64,000 nt of DNA from Tachypleus tridentatus. Lineage: Eukaryota; Arthropoda; Merostomata; Xiphosura; Limulidae. Each line of letters begins with the position of its first letter. Positions within the stretch are counted from its first letter, which is position 1. Shown here one piece after another: positions 56,301 through 64,000 of the stretch. The stretch covers positions 23,440,063 through 23,504,062 of the forward strand of contig NC_134833.1 in the NCBI RefSeq assembly GCF_004210375.1. Reading direction: 5' to 3'. The notes beneath the pieces were generated by a model. That model searched no databases, was not told the origin of the DNA, and saw only the letters and a list, made by a program, of their open reading frames with translations. The translations under genes and the position numbers were made by a program.

Positions 56301-59300
56301 ACGGAAGTACTGTTTAATATGATTGTTATTTATGTTAGTGAAATTACACTTGATATTGTATTAGAAGCAAGAAGGGCACGTTTTATTTAATATTTTACCT
56401 TTATCGTAGTTTTAAAGAGATTGGTAGTTTCCTTTTGTAAATTAACGTTACCTTTAGACTATAGTTTTTGACATAACGCAGATCTTAATGTATTTGTTTT
56501 GTCATTAACAGTTTGGTTGAGTTCACATCATCAGATTATTTTAATGCATTCTAAAGTGAATTTCCTTAGTGTTATATAATTGTTTTCGTAATACTAGTTG
56601 CAAATAACACGTTTATGGATTTTTTTATCCATAAGATAACTGTCATTGTTATGTATAATTTCTTAAAGATTTTTACTTATGATCGCTTGAACGGTTGTGA
56701 GAGTCCTGTTTTTCAGCTGGAAACTTGTGGTAGAAGTCACTGATGTATAATAGGGTTTCTATGCAATCATTTTTACCAATAGCATATGTTCTTTGTTTGG
56801 TTTCTGGAACACACGTTCTAAAGCCCTGTTTAATTAGGTCACCCTGTATCTTTATGATCAGCATTTTTTGTATTAATTTTATATAAATCTTGAAGTCTAA
56901 AAATTTTTTTTATAAATGTTTTCATCAACTCTGTTTTTATGTCCATTTGAATTTCTGCTGCTTTACTAGTAGTTTGGAAGTGCACCACTGTTCTTTCTTG
57001 TATTTTGCTTTATCAAATACTGTTAATTTCTACTGACCATCTAAACTAATATCTTGTAAGCACATTTCAAAGTATTTGGTGTTTGTGTGTATGCACGTAT
57101 TGTGCTGAGGTTATTCTTGGAGTGTTTACTACATATTACGTATGTGTATAAATGTGATATGTTGATGTTATTCTTAGAATACTAGCAATGTATTAAATGT
57201 GTGTATACATGTATTTTATTGGTACTGTATTAACTACGTACTACATGTGTGTGTGCATGTATTTTATTGGTACTGTATTAACTACGTACTACATGTGTGT
57301 GTGCATGTATTTTATTGGTACTGTATTAACTATGTACTACATGTGTGTGTATACGTGTATTTTTTCCTGTTAGAATGGATGGGACAATTGCAGCCTCAGA
57401 AAACTTTGTCAAGAATGAGCCTGCTTCTGACAGAGAGACTAAACTGTCATCATTGCTTTCAGAAAAGGTTTCTCCAGATAACTGTGATTTAGAAATGGTA
57501 AAAGACAGGTAAAGGTTTCTCGATTGTTGTTATTTAGATTTAAGGTATTAGAGAAACCTGCATAATGAGGTTTGGAACTTATATATTTCTCTTCTCAGGA
57601 TTAAGGCAGTTTTTATTTTTTCAAGGATTGTTTCATGATGCACACAATACTAATAACATAAATGTAGTAATATTATTAGCATTTGTAATGACATGATTTT
57701 ATCTTAGTATAAATCTTTAAGGAAACATTTAAAACTAGTGGGGTGTGTTGTTTTTATAGTCACCACCACATGGCACCGTTAAAAGAAATGCTTATTGCCT
57801 ACTTAATATATTCTTGGTTATCACAGTATAAATACACTATTCTTCTAATAACTTGGCAGATTGTTTTACATCATTGTATATTTGTAACATATAAACTGAA
57901 AGGTATTAGACATGATATATGGCATAGTACAATAAAATACTGGTTTTCTATGACAGCAAAAGAGGATATATTTAGGGAATTGTGTGGGTCTTAAATGTCT
58001 CTGAAAGGTAATGTAACTAAAAGCTCTTAATATTTATCCTCATAACTTTTCCTTAATAATTAAGTTTTAATAAAACTAATAACACAGACATAATTCCATG
58101 AATGTGCTTGAAAAGCAACATTTTTGTAAGCAGACACACTAAACCAATTGCTGTTGTTGATTGGTTGGTTGACAAACTAGATATAACTGAGTGATTGTTC
58201 CATAATAACAAACATTCTTGCACACAGGTGTTTAGATAGAAAATTCATAGGAACTCTTTCTTTCAGAGAATAAGCCACAGTTAAACAAAAACTCACCATG
58301 GAATTTGTAACTATCAGTGTTTGTATTTAATTAGAATAATAATGTATCTTGTGTATAGTATAGTATTGTCAGTTAGCTTGTCCTTAGTTTCAAAATACAT
58401 AGCAATATAATTTTACAACAGTTGTGTTTGTTTTGGGATTATCACGCAGACTTTAATTATAAAGCTTCTTGTTTGTCCTAATGAAGCTGTGATGGTGAAA
58501 CATTGGCTTAACTAAATCTATAAGCATTTTCATTTTCCATTTATAAACTTTAAAACCCTCACAAATGAAAGTCCATCTTTTTAAACATTTAGGATTCATT
58601 GCTTGTAGGCACCCAGTTCTTAATTTATCAGATTGAATTTTAAACTAAACTCACTTTAAGTTTGAAAATTGGTTACTTGCATCAAATTTGAAACAGAACA
58701 ATTTATAAAATATATAAATGTAACTACATACAGTCCTTATTTTAGGTCCTTATCTGAGAAATATTTCACCATGAGCTAAAATATGCAAACATTAAGTCAA
58801 CACTAACAAATTAGTTTTATAATTTTATTTTATATTTAGTTTTTTAACAATTTCTAATTTTGGGAGAATTGTAGAATTAAATTTTCAAAGGAATTGTTTG
58901 AAGTAGAATGCCTAAAGAAACATCAATTATTCTGTAGTAAGTTGTGTTTTGCAGCTTGACAGCTAGTTATTTTAAATCTTTGATCAGTAATGAGAACAAC
59001 AATATTACAGACTGTAAGATCAAGTATGTACTATTTCAACTTTCTCTTTTTAGTCATCTTTAGCTTTTGTTTATTTAACATAGATCCTAAAAAGACATGG
59101 TTCTTAAATGATCATGGGAAGATGACAGAACGTTTGGAGTGTAACAGCTGTGGGACTACACCAAAATAACTTTTAATTGTTTTTGTCACGGACTCAAGCA
59201 TAACCTCTCAGATATTACATTTTGATTATGAATTTTTTTTTGCATGCTTGGTATCCATGTTATGTTTTGTCTAATTGTTTCTCCTACAGTTTACCTTAAT

Positions 59301-62300
59301 CTTGTATATTTCTTAAAATTAGTAAATTATGCTTTCTTCTTAACTGTCTAAAGGTTGTAGAGAATTCTGTACTAATCATCAACTGTTGGACAGCTTTGAT
59401 ATTTTCTTTTGAATTACTTTTCAAACCATGTGGTTTTTGAAGAGTGTGAAAAGTAGCATTTGTACTTGGGAAAACTTGTATACACACAAGGTAGATGATG
59501 AATGTTTGTGGCACTATATTTGTAGTGGTACAGAGAAGAAAGGACAAGGGAAGACTGACACTGTAGAAGAGTGTAATCAGGAAATAGAACATGAAGATCT
59601 TGGCTTTGATGCTAACAGCTATCAGGCAGAAACTGTAGACTTTCCTGAGAGTCCACAACATTTGAAACTTTTGAAACAAAGAACTCGAGAGGCTCAGGTT
59701 TGTAAATCTGTTTTTCTATATAAAAATAATAAATGACTTTCCTGAGAGTCCACAACATTTGAAACTTTCAAAACAAAGAACTCGGCTCAGGTTTGTAAAT
59801 CTGTATTTCTATATAAAAATAATAAATGACTTTCCTGAGAGTTCACAGCATTTGAAACTTTTGAAACAAAGAACTCAAGAGGCTCAGGTTTGTAAATCTG
59901 TTTTTTGATATAAAAAAAATAATAAATGACTTTCCTGAGAGTCCACAGCATTTGAAACTTTTAAAACAAAGAACTCGGCTCAGGTTTGTAAATCTGTTTT
60001 TCTATATAAAAATAATAAATGGCTTTCCTGAGAGTCCACAACATTTGAAACTTTTAAAACAAAGAACTCGGCTCAGGTTTGTAAATCTGTTTTTCTATAT
60101 AAAAATAACAAATGACTTTCCTGAGAGTCCACAACATTTGAAACTTTTAAACAGCCAAAGAACCCTTACTCACATTGTAAATCTGTTTTTCTATATAAAA
60201 ATATGTGACTTACTAAGAGTTCACAGCATTTGAAGCTTTTGAAAGAAAGAACTCAAGAGACTCATTCTAGTAAGTCTCTATCTTGATATTAAAAGTGAAA
60301 TGTACAAGAAGAAATATTTTCTCGTTACCAGTACTAAAGGGTGAGCCATAGAGATTCCCTTACTCACATTGTACATAATGTGATACCATCTTTACAGCCA
60401 TAGAGATTCCCTTACTCACATTGTACATAATGTGATACCATCTTTACAGCCATAGAGATTCCCTTACTCACATTGTACATAGTGTGATACCATCTTTACA
60501 GCCATAGAGATTCCCTTACTCACATTGTACATAATGTGATACCATCTTTACAGCCATAGAGATTCCCTTACTCACATTGTACATAATGTGATACCATCTT
60601 TACAGCCATAGAGATTCCCTTACTCACATTGTACATAATGTGATACCATCTTTACAGCCATAGAGATTCCCTTACTCACATTGTACATAATGTGATACCA
60701 TCTTTACAGCCATAGAGATTCCCTTACTCACATTGTACATAGTGTGATACCATCTTTACAGCCATAGAGATTCCCTTACTCACATTGTACATAATGTGAT
60801 ACCATCTTTACAGCCATAGAGATTCCCTTACTTACATTGTACATAATGTGATACCATCTTTACAGCCATAGAGATTCCCTTACTCACATTGTACATAATG
60901 TGATACCATCTTTACAGCCATAGAGATTCCCTTACTCACATTGTACATAATGTGATACCATCTTTACAGCCATAGAGATTCCCTTACTCACATTGTACAT
61001 AATGTGATACCATCTTTACAGCCATAGAGATTCCCTTACTCACATTGTACATAGTGTGATACCATCTTTACAGCCATAGAGATTCCCTTACTCACATTGT
61101 ACATAGTGTGATACCATCTTTACAGCCATAGAGATTCCCTTACTCACATTGTACATAATGTGATACCATCTTTACAGCCATAGAGATTCCCTTACTCACA
61201 TTGTACATAATGTGATACCATCTTTACAGCCATAGAGATTCCCTTACTCACATTGTACATAATGTGATACCATCTTTACAGCCATAGAGATTCCCTTACT
61301 CACATTGTACATAGTGTGATACCATCTTTACAGCCATAGAGATTCCCTTACTCACATTGTACATAATGTGATACCATCTTTACAGCCATAGAGATTCCCT
61401 TACTCACATTGTACATAATGTGATACCATCTTTACAGCCATAGAGATTCCCTTACTCACATTGTACATAATGTGATACCATCTTTACAGCCATAGAGATT
61501 CCCTTACTCACATTGTACATAATGTGATACCATCTTTACAGCCATAGAGATTCCCTTACTCACATTGTACATAATGTGATACCATCTTTACAGCCATAGA
61601 GATTCCCTTATTCACATTGTACATAATGTGATACCATCTTTACAGCCATAGAGATTCCCTTACTCACATTGTACATAATGTGATACCATCTTTACAGCCA
61701 TAGAGATTCCCTTACTCACATTGTACATAATGTGATACCATCTTTACAGCCATAGAGATTCCCTTACTCACATTGTACATAATGTGATACCATCTTTACA
61801 GCCATAGAGATTCCCTTACTCACATTGTACATAATGTGATACCATCTTTACAGCCATAGAGATTCCCTTACTCACATTGTACATAATGTGATACCATCTT
61901 TACAGCCATAGAGATTCCCTTACTCACATTGTACATAATGTGATACCATCTTTACAGCCATAGAGATTCCCTTACTCACATTGTACATAATGTGATACCA
62001 TCTTTACAGCCATAGAGATTCCCTTACTCACATTGTACATAATGTGATACCATCTTTACAGCCATAGAGATTCCCTTACTCACATTGTACATAATGTGAT
62101 ACCATCTTTACAGCCATAGAGATTCCCTTATTCACATTGTACATAGTGTGATACCATCTTTACAGCCATAGAGATTCCCTTACTCACATTGTACATAATG
62201 TGATACCATCTTTACACACTTCTCATGCATACTGTTATTTGCCAGTTACTGGTTCTCGCTCATACTAGTTAATATCATATTTGTGAATGCATACAACTAA

Positions 62301-63318
62301 CTTATATCTATGGAAAAAAATTAATTCAACATGAGTAATATCTTTTAGCAGTGTTATTAGTAGATTTCATGGATTCCACGAACAGAAATTAGCAGATTTA
62401 CACTGCAAGCTCAAACATTTGACTCGTAATTAATGAAGAACAATTAAAAATCAACCTTTTGCTCCCGTGCTGCCTTCCCACAATTCTTCCTATAAATTCT
62501 TAATTTAGTGCTTCATCCGATGACGTGATGCTGTGTGACACCCATGTCAAAATGAGATAAAATGTAGTCCCAAAACTACATCCATCAGTGTGAAACTCGT
62601 ATGTGTGAATACATATTATTTGGATAAATGGAATGAAAAGTTTCAACATCCAAATGTTAAAACAGAAGCGTAAGCTTGCCTGAGTACTAATGAAAGTCAA
62701 AAAGAGAATTGTTATCACCTTGTTTGAAAGCTTAAAATACAATGATGGACAGATATGTACAAGTTGTAAGTTCCACCCATTCTATGTCTGATGTATTTGA
62801 CAAATTGTGCTGTTAAGTTCAGGATATCAGTTATCCAAAAATATAATTGTAATAAAAAAGTAAAGGTAATGAGTTGAATTATCAATGAACTTACTAATGC
62901 AGATATACAGTAAACTTCTGGATTAATTAATGTAAAAATTTGTTTGAACGGGGTTATTTTTATTTTGAGGTCTTTCAGGAGTTTGGTGTGCAATTTCATA
63001 ATGCCAGTGCTCCAGTTGATGTGTAATGAACCAGCATCCTGTTTTGGGTATTAACTTTCCTGATGTTAAAGTACTCGAACAGACTTGCACGTTTCAGAAT
63101 GAGACTGCTGTTTTCAACTTGGATATCAAACCTGACTGTTCAACTTGGGCACTGTATATGGCACAAAATCAAATAATGTAGGAGAATTTTGGTTTAATGG
63201 TTACTAACCTTTTTTGAATGGTTGTTTTAGGAATTTGGTCCAGATGATGATGAATTGACATGGAGTGAAAATAGAAAAGGCTCAGTGCATTCAACTGATG
63301 AGCAACATTCCAGACGAG
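40658..63318 (+). CDS. PRUNE2-like: PRUNE2-like gene (DHH-domain, Prune family), exons 1-10, incomplete at the right edge
   Basis: Ten exons join in consistent phase into 561 codons plus 1 nt. Exons: 40658-40693, 42952-43056, 43972-44118, 44898-45031, 46605-46711, 47089-47238, 48694-49303, 57374-57508, 59526-59697, 63231-63318; all introns are GT-AG. Residues 1-227 match the Prune N-terminal DHH domain: HVVLG-x3-CDL (motif I, D31), KDEIDL (motif II, D91 and D94), LVDHN (motif III, 110-112), AILLD (motif IV, D182), then TPKD. In Prune enzymes this domain with DHHA2 hydrolyses short polyphosphates or cyclic nucleotides. Here motif I reads CDLTS, not CDLDS, motif III is DHN, not DHH, and DHHA2 is not visible, so activity is doubtful. 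Residues 228-561 are an acidic, Ser/Asn-rich linker, as in vertebrate PRUNE2/BMCC1, whose C-terminal BCH domain would lie beyond the window. Domain identity is from recalled family motifs; PRUNE2 over PRUNE1 is inferred from the long linker. Confidence 0.8.
40694..42951 (+). other. Intron 1 of the PRUNE2-like gene
   Basis: GT-AG intron, AT-rich and free of SINEs or other recognised repeats. Confidence 0.6.
42952..43056 (+). CDS. PRUNE2-like exon 2 (motif I)
   Basis: 35 codons, phase 0 to phase 0, between a good pyrimidine-rich acceptor (ttcttatcctag) and donor GTAAGT. It encodes the first beta strand (VHVVLG) and motif I, CDLTS, where active Prune proteins have CDLDS. The second metal-binding Asp is replaced by Thr33. 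Confidence 0.85.
43972..44118 (+). CDS. PRUNE2-like exon 3 (motif II)
   Basis: 49 codons, phase 0 to phase 0. It contains LPVINVSRKEL and CKDEIDLE, the conserved stretch before and at DHH motif II. The acceptor is taken at tgtaatatgtag; a site nine bases downstream (aaaccaaag) also keeps the frame but has a poorer pyrimidine tract. Donor GTGAGT. Confidence 0.85.
44898..45031 (+). CDS. PRUNE2-like exon 4 (motif III, DHN)
   Basis: 44 codons plus 2 nt. KLRNEGKLFLTLVDHN aligns with the strand carrying the DHH motif; the final His is Asn112 here. A His run (FHHH, residues 128-131) stands where Prune has IDHR, so that second conserved Asp is also not retained in register. Donor GTATGG. Confidence 0.85.
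46605..46711 (+). CDS. PRUNE2-like exon 5
   Basis: 1 nt plus 35 codons plus 1 nt. Encodes CDTTIEMVGSCCTLVAEKLL, matching the conserved VGSCATLV helix of the Prune DHH domain. Acceptor tatcacttcag, donor GTAAGT. Both split codons (Arg141, Arg177) resolve cleanly with the neighbouring exons. Confidence 0.88.
47089..47238 (+). CDS. PRUNE2-like exon 6 (motif IV, end of DHH domain)
   Basis: Encodes AILLDTACLSEEARRATPKD and then a helix ending FDLTG. D182 of ILLD is the motif IV Asp and is kept; ATPKD is typical of Prune. In Prune proteins the FD-x2-G turn leads directly into DHHA2, but here the next in-phase exon codes for unrelated low-complexity sequence. Donor GTGATT. Confidence 0.88.
47239..48693 (+). 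other. Intron 6, where DHHA2 exons would be expected
   Basis: Contains a TA/CA/GA compound microsatellite (47287-47341) but no frame resembling the DHHA2 domain on the plus strand. Splicing across it gives a phase-correct joint. Confidence 0.55.
48694..49303 (+). CDS. PRUNE2-like exon 7 (low-complexity linker)
   Basis: Residues 228-429 between acceptor ttgggtgtttcag and donor GTAAGT. Rich in Ser, Asn and Glu with no recognisable fold. It has two similar short motifs, NVSSGELL (319-326) and NISSGEVL (383-390), 64 residues apart, suggesting an old internal duplication. The frame is also open upstream to 48627, but the phase fits only the acceptor at 48693. Its place after the DHH domain parallels the long acidic linker of PRUNE2. 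Confidence 0.8.
52285..52520. repeat. GC-richer patch with 11-bp hairpin and a repeat-like motif
   Basis: CACAGGACAGG (52472-52482) and CCTGTCCTGTG (52497-52507) are perfect inverted repeats around a 14-nt loop. The preceding ggaaacgggagtgccccgag and aaaaccca resemble a motif recurrent in many metazoan interspersed repeats (recall). No matching second copy noticed in this window. Confidence 0.45.
52933..53183 (+). repeat. SINE-1 within intron 7
   Basis: Head ggcccggcatggccaggtgg, box B gggttcgaatccc; short internal deletion after gatgactac. Flanks tattcact on both sides. Only near-complete SINE-1 inside the PRUNE2-like gene. Confidence 0.9.
54158..54258 (+). repeat. SINE-1 scrap with large internal deletion
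   Basis: Joins gtggggacgttataatg to gctagtcttacactg and ends in the CAAA-like tail. Confidence 0.75.
57199..57356. repeat. 48-bp repeats, about three copies, ending beside exon 8
   Basis: Units contain tgtattttattggtactg and taactacgtactacatg plus TG runs. The last unit runs into the pyrimidine tract of the exon 8 acceptor. The 48-bp period keeps a frame open; it is not a gene. Confidence 0.92.
57374..57508 (+). CDS. PRUNE2-like exon 8
   Basis: 1 nt plus 44 codons plus 2 nt, starting (K)MDGTIAASENF and ending LEMVKDR/S. Acceptor tttttcctgttag is strong, donor GTAAAG good, and both phases match exons 7 and 9. Linker sequence with no known domain. It starts 8 kb downstream of exon 7, directly after a TG-rich 48-bp repeat array. 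Confidence 0.72.
59526..59697 (+). CDS. PRUNE2-like exon 9 (3' end amplified in the next intron)
   Basis: Residues 475-532: SGTEKKGQGKT, an acidic stretch, then DFPESPQHLKLLKQRTREAQ and donor CAG|GTTTGT. Phase 2 entry joins AG of exon 8 to T here (Ser475), and the exon ends in phase 0. The last 60 nt plus the donor and about 37 nt of intron are tandemly repeated downstream. Confidence 0.72.
59638..60290 (+). repeat. Tandem amplification of the exon 9 3' end, donor included
   Basis: Seven units start at 59638 (exonic), 59735, 59828, 59928, 60021, 60114 and 60207, with periods of 93-100 bp. Each carries the coding end (ttcctgagagtccacaacat), most keep ctcag|gtttgtaaa, then tctatataaaaata. Copies 2, 4, 5 and 6 lack 4 nt (cgagaggctcag to cggctcag), which would shift the frame. 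Confidence 0.95.
60344..62215. repeat. 36 x 52-bp minisatellite, no indels
   Basis: Unit starts agccatagagattccctta. First start 60344, last start 62164: exactly 35 periods of 52. Rare variants only: atagtgtg for ataatgtg and single changes in the cttactcac segment. Each unit holds the hairpin-forming CACATT-gtacat-AATGTG and a ctttacag acceptor-like site at its junction. Confidence 0.98.
62216..63230 (+). other. End of intron 9
   Basis: AT-rich, no supported exon or repeat; minus-strand frames here are unsupported. Confidence 0.5.
63231..63318 (+). CDS. PRUNE2-like exon 10 (last exon in the window)
   Basis: 29 codons plus 1 nt: EFGPDDDELTWSENRKG and onward to SRR, between acceptor ttgttttag and donor GTATGC. 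The DDDELTW acidic/Trp stretch resembles the acidic motif upstream of BCH domains in the BNIP2/PRUNE2 family (inference). The gene continues past the right edge. Confidence 0.72.
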
Positions 63319-64000
63319 GTATGCTTCAGTAAAATGTCTTCAAAGTGTCACTAGTTGTATTACTTTTGTTCTCTTTTAGAAATTTTGAAATTGCTTGGGA
63401 GATAAATGACCTGTTTTCTCTTGTTTTCATAGCAGTATGTTCATTTCCTTTTTCTAAATATTTCCTTGTGAGTGAGCAGATAAAGCAATTTGTCTTTATA
63501 ACATTGTCTTTTCTTTTTCCAAATGTTTTCCTGTGAATGGGCAGGTAACTCCAAGTAGTGAATCATCTTGCATGCACAAATTCAGTATGTTCTTGAACAG
63601 TTTTATAACCTTTCAAATTGAACTACTACAAGGATATGTACCATGTTATTTTGCTCATAGCTGTAGTTAGCATATCTCTCTATATGATCTGACATTTAAG
63701 TATCAGAAAAATATTTACCTTGTGATTTCACTTTTTCTAATTGGGATGTCTCTGTGATCTGTGATTTAAGAACTGGAAATATATTTACAATTTTTATTTT
63801 AGTATTAGTTTCAGTTGTATGTTTTTTGTACATGTTTTATAAATAAGCATTATAAAGATATGTAGAAGTACGTGCAAGCTGAATGTTAACCTTTTTATCG
63901 ATTATATGTGAATTTTACTCGCATTTTAAAATCATTAATGAGTGATTCCTAATCATCCGTGGTATTTTTGTTATTAATTCATTGATAATTCTAATGAATT
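63319..64000 (+). other. Intron 10, cut by the window edge
   Basis: Starts at donor GTATGC; no further exon found before the edge. Confidence 0.5.

Larger units (their letters stand above)
49304..57373 (+). other. Intron 7, 8.1 kb
   Basis: The largest intron seen. Holds one SINE-1 (52.9 kb), a SINE-1 tail scrap (54.2 kb), a GC-richer patch with a strong hairpin (51.4-52.5 kb) and the 48-bp array at its end. No supported exon was found inside. Confidence 0.5.

Noticed and set aside
57199..57492. Plus-strand 97-codon frame before and across exon 8
   Set aside because: Its first half is the 48-bp repeat; the real exon 8 uses a different frame with consistent splice phase.
60344..62215. CRISPR-like array
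   Set aside because: Head-to-tail 52-bp minisatellite with no spacers.

Overview
The window is animal nuclear DNA: intron-rich, AT-rich and dense in tRNA-derived SINEs. The dominant SINE (called SINE-1 here) matches, from memory, a family abundant in horseshoe crab genomes (Limulus/Tachypleus/Carcinoscorpius). A horseshoe crab or close chelicerate is therefore my best guess; it rests on recall, not a search. There is no bacterial or viral gene content.

Layout. 0-17 kb is intergenic and repeat-dominated. It holds SINE-1 (tRNA-Thr(CGT)-like head, (CAAA)n tail), SINE-2 and SINE-3 (other tRNA-like heads), SINE-4 fragments, a decayed 2.1-kb piggyBac element inserted at a TTAA inside a SINE-1, a mariner-type transposase fragment, and several minisatellites. 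At 17,580-26,339 lies a two-exon gene for a 271-residue single-pass membrane protein that I do not recognise. A second possible terminal exon with the same splice phase and its own poly(A) signal lies at 36,411-36,511. 26.6-40.4 kb is again SINE-rich intergenic DNA, with a 752-bp Tc1/mariner-type non-autonomous element at 37.4-38.2 kb.

From 40,658 to beyond the right edge runs a multi-exon plus-strand gene of the PRUNE/PRUNE2 family. Ten coding exons (1,684 nt, 561 codons) join in consistent phase. They encode a DHH-type N-terminal domain (residues about 1-227) followed directly by a low-complexity linker. The DHHA2 half of the canonical Prune enzyme is not visible, and two active-site motifs are altered (CDLDS to CDLTS, DHH to DHN). 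This resembles the non-catalytic PRUNE2/BMCC1 branch, whose C-terminal BCH/CRAL-TRIO domain would lie to the right. Its intron 9 holds a tandem amplification of the preceding exon's 3' end (7 copies including the exon) and then a perfectly phased array of 36 x 52 bp.

SINE density changes sharply near 40 kb: about 30 SINE-1 copies or fragments to the left, two to the right. Nested insertions (piggyBac in SINE-1, SINE-1 in SINE-1, SINE-1 in SINE-3) give a relative chronology. Two dispersed-repeat copies (22.8 and 40.2 kb) carry on the minus strand a motif resembling a decayed hammerhead ribozyme core, as known from Penelope-like elements.
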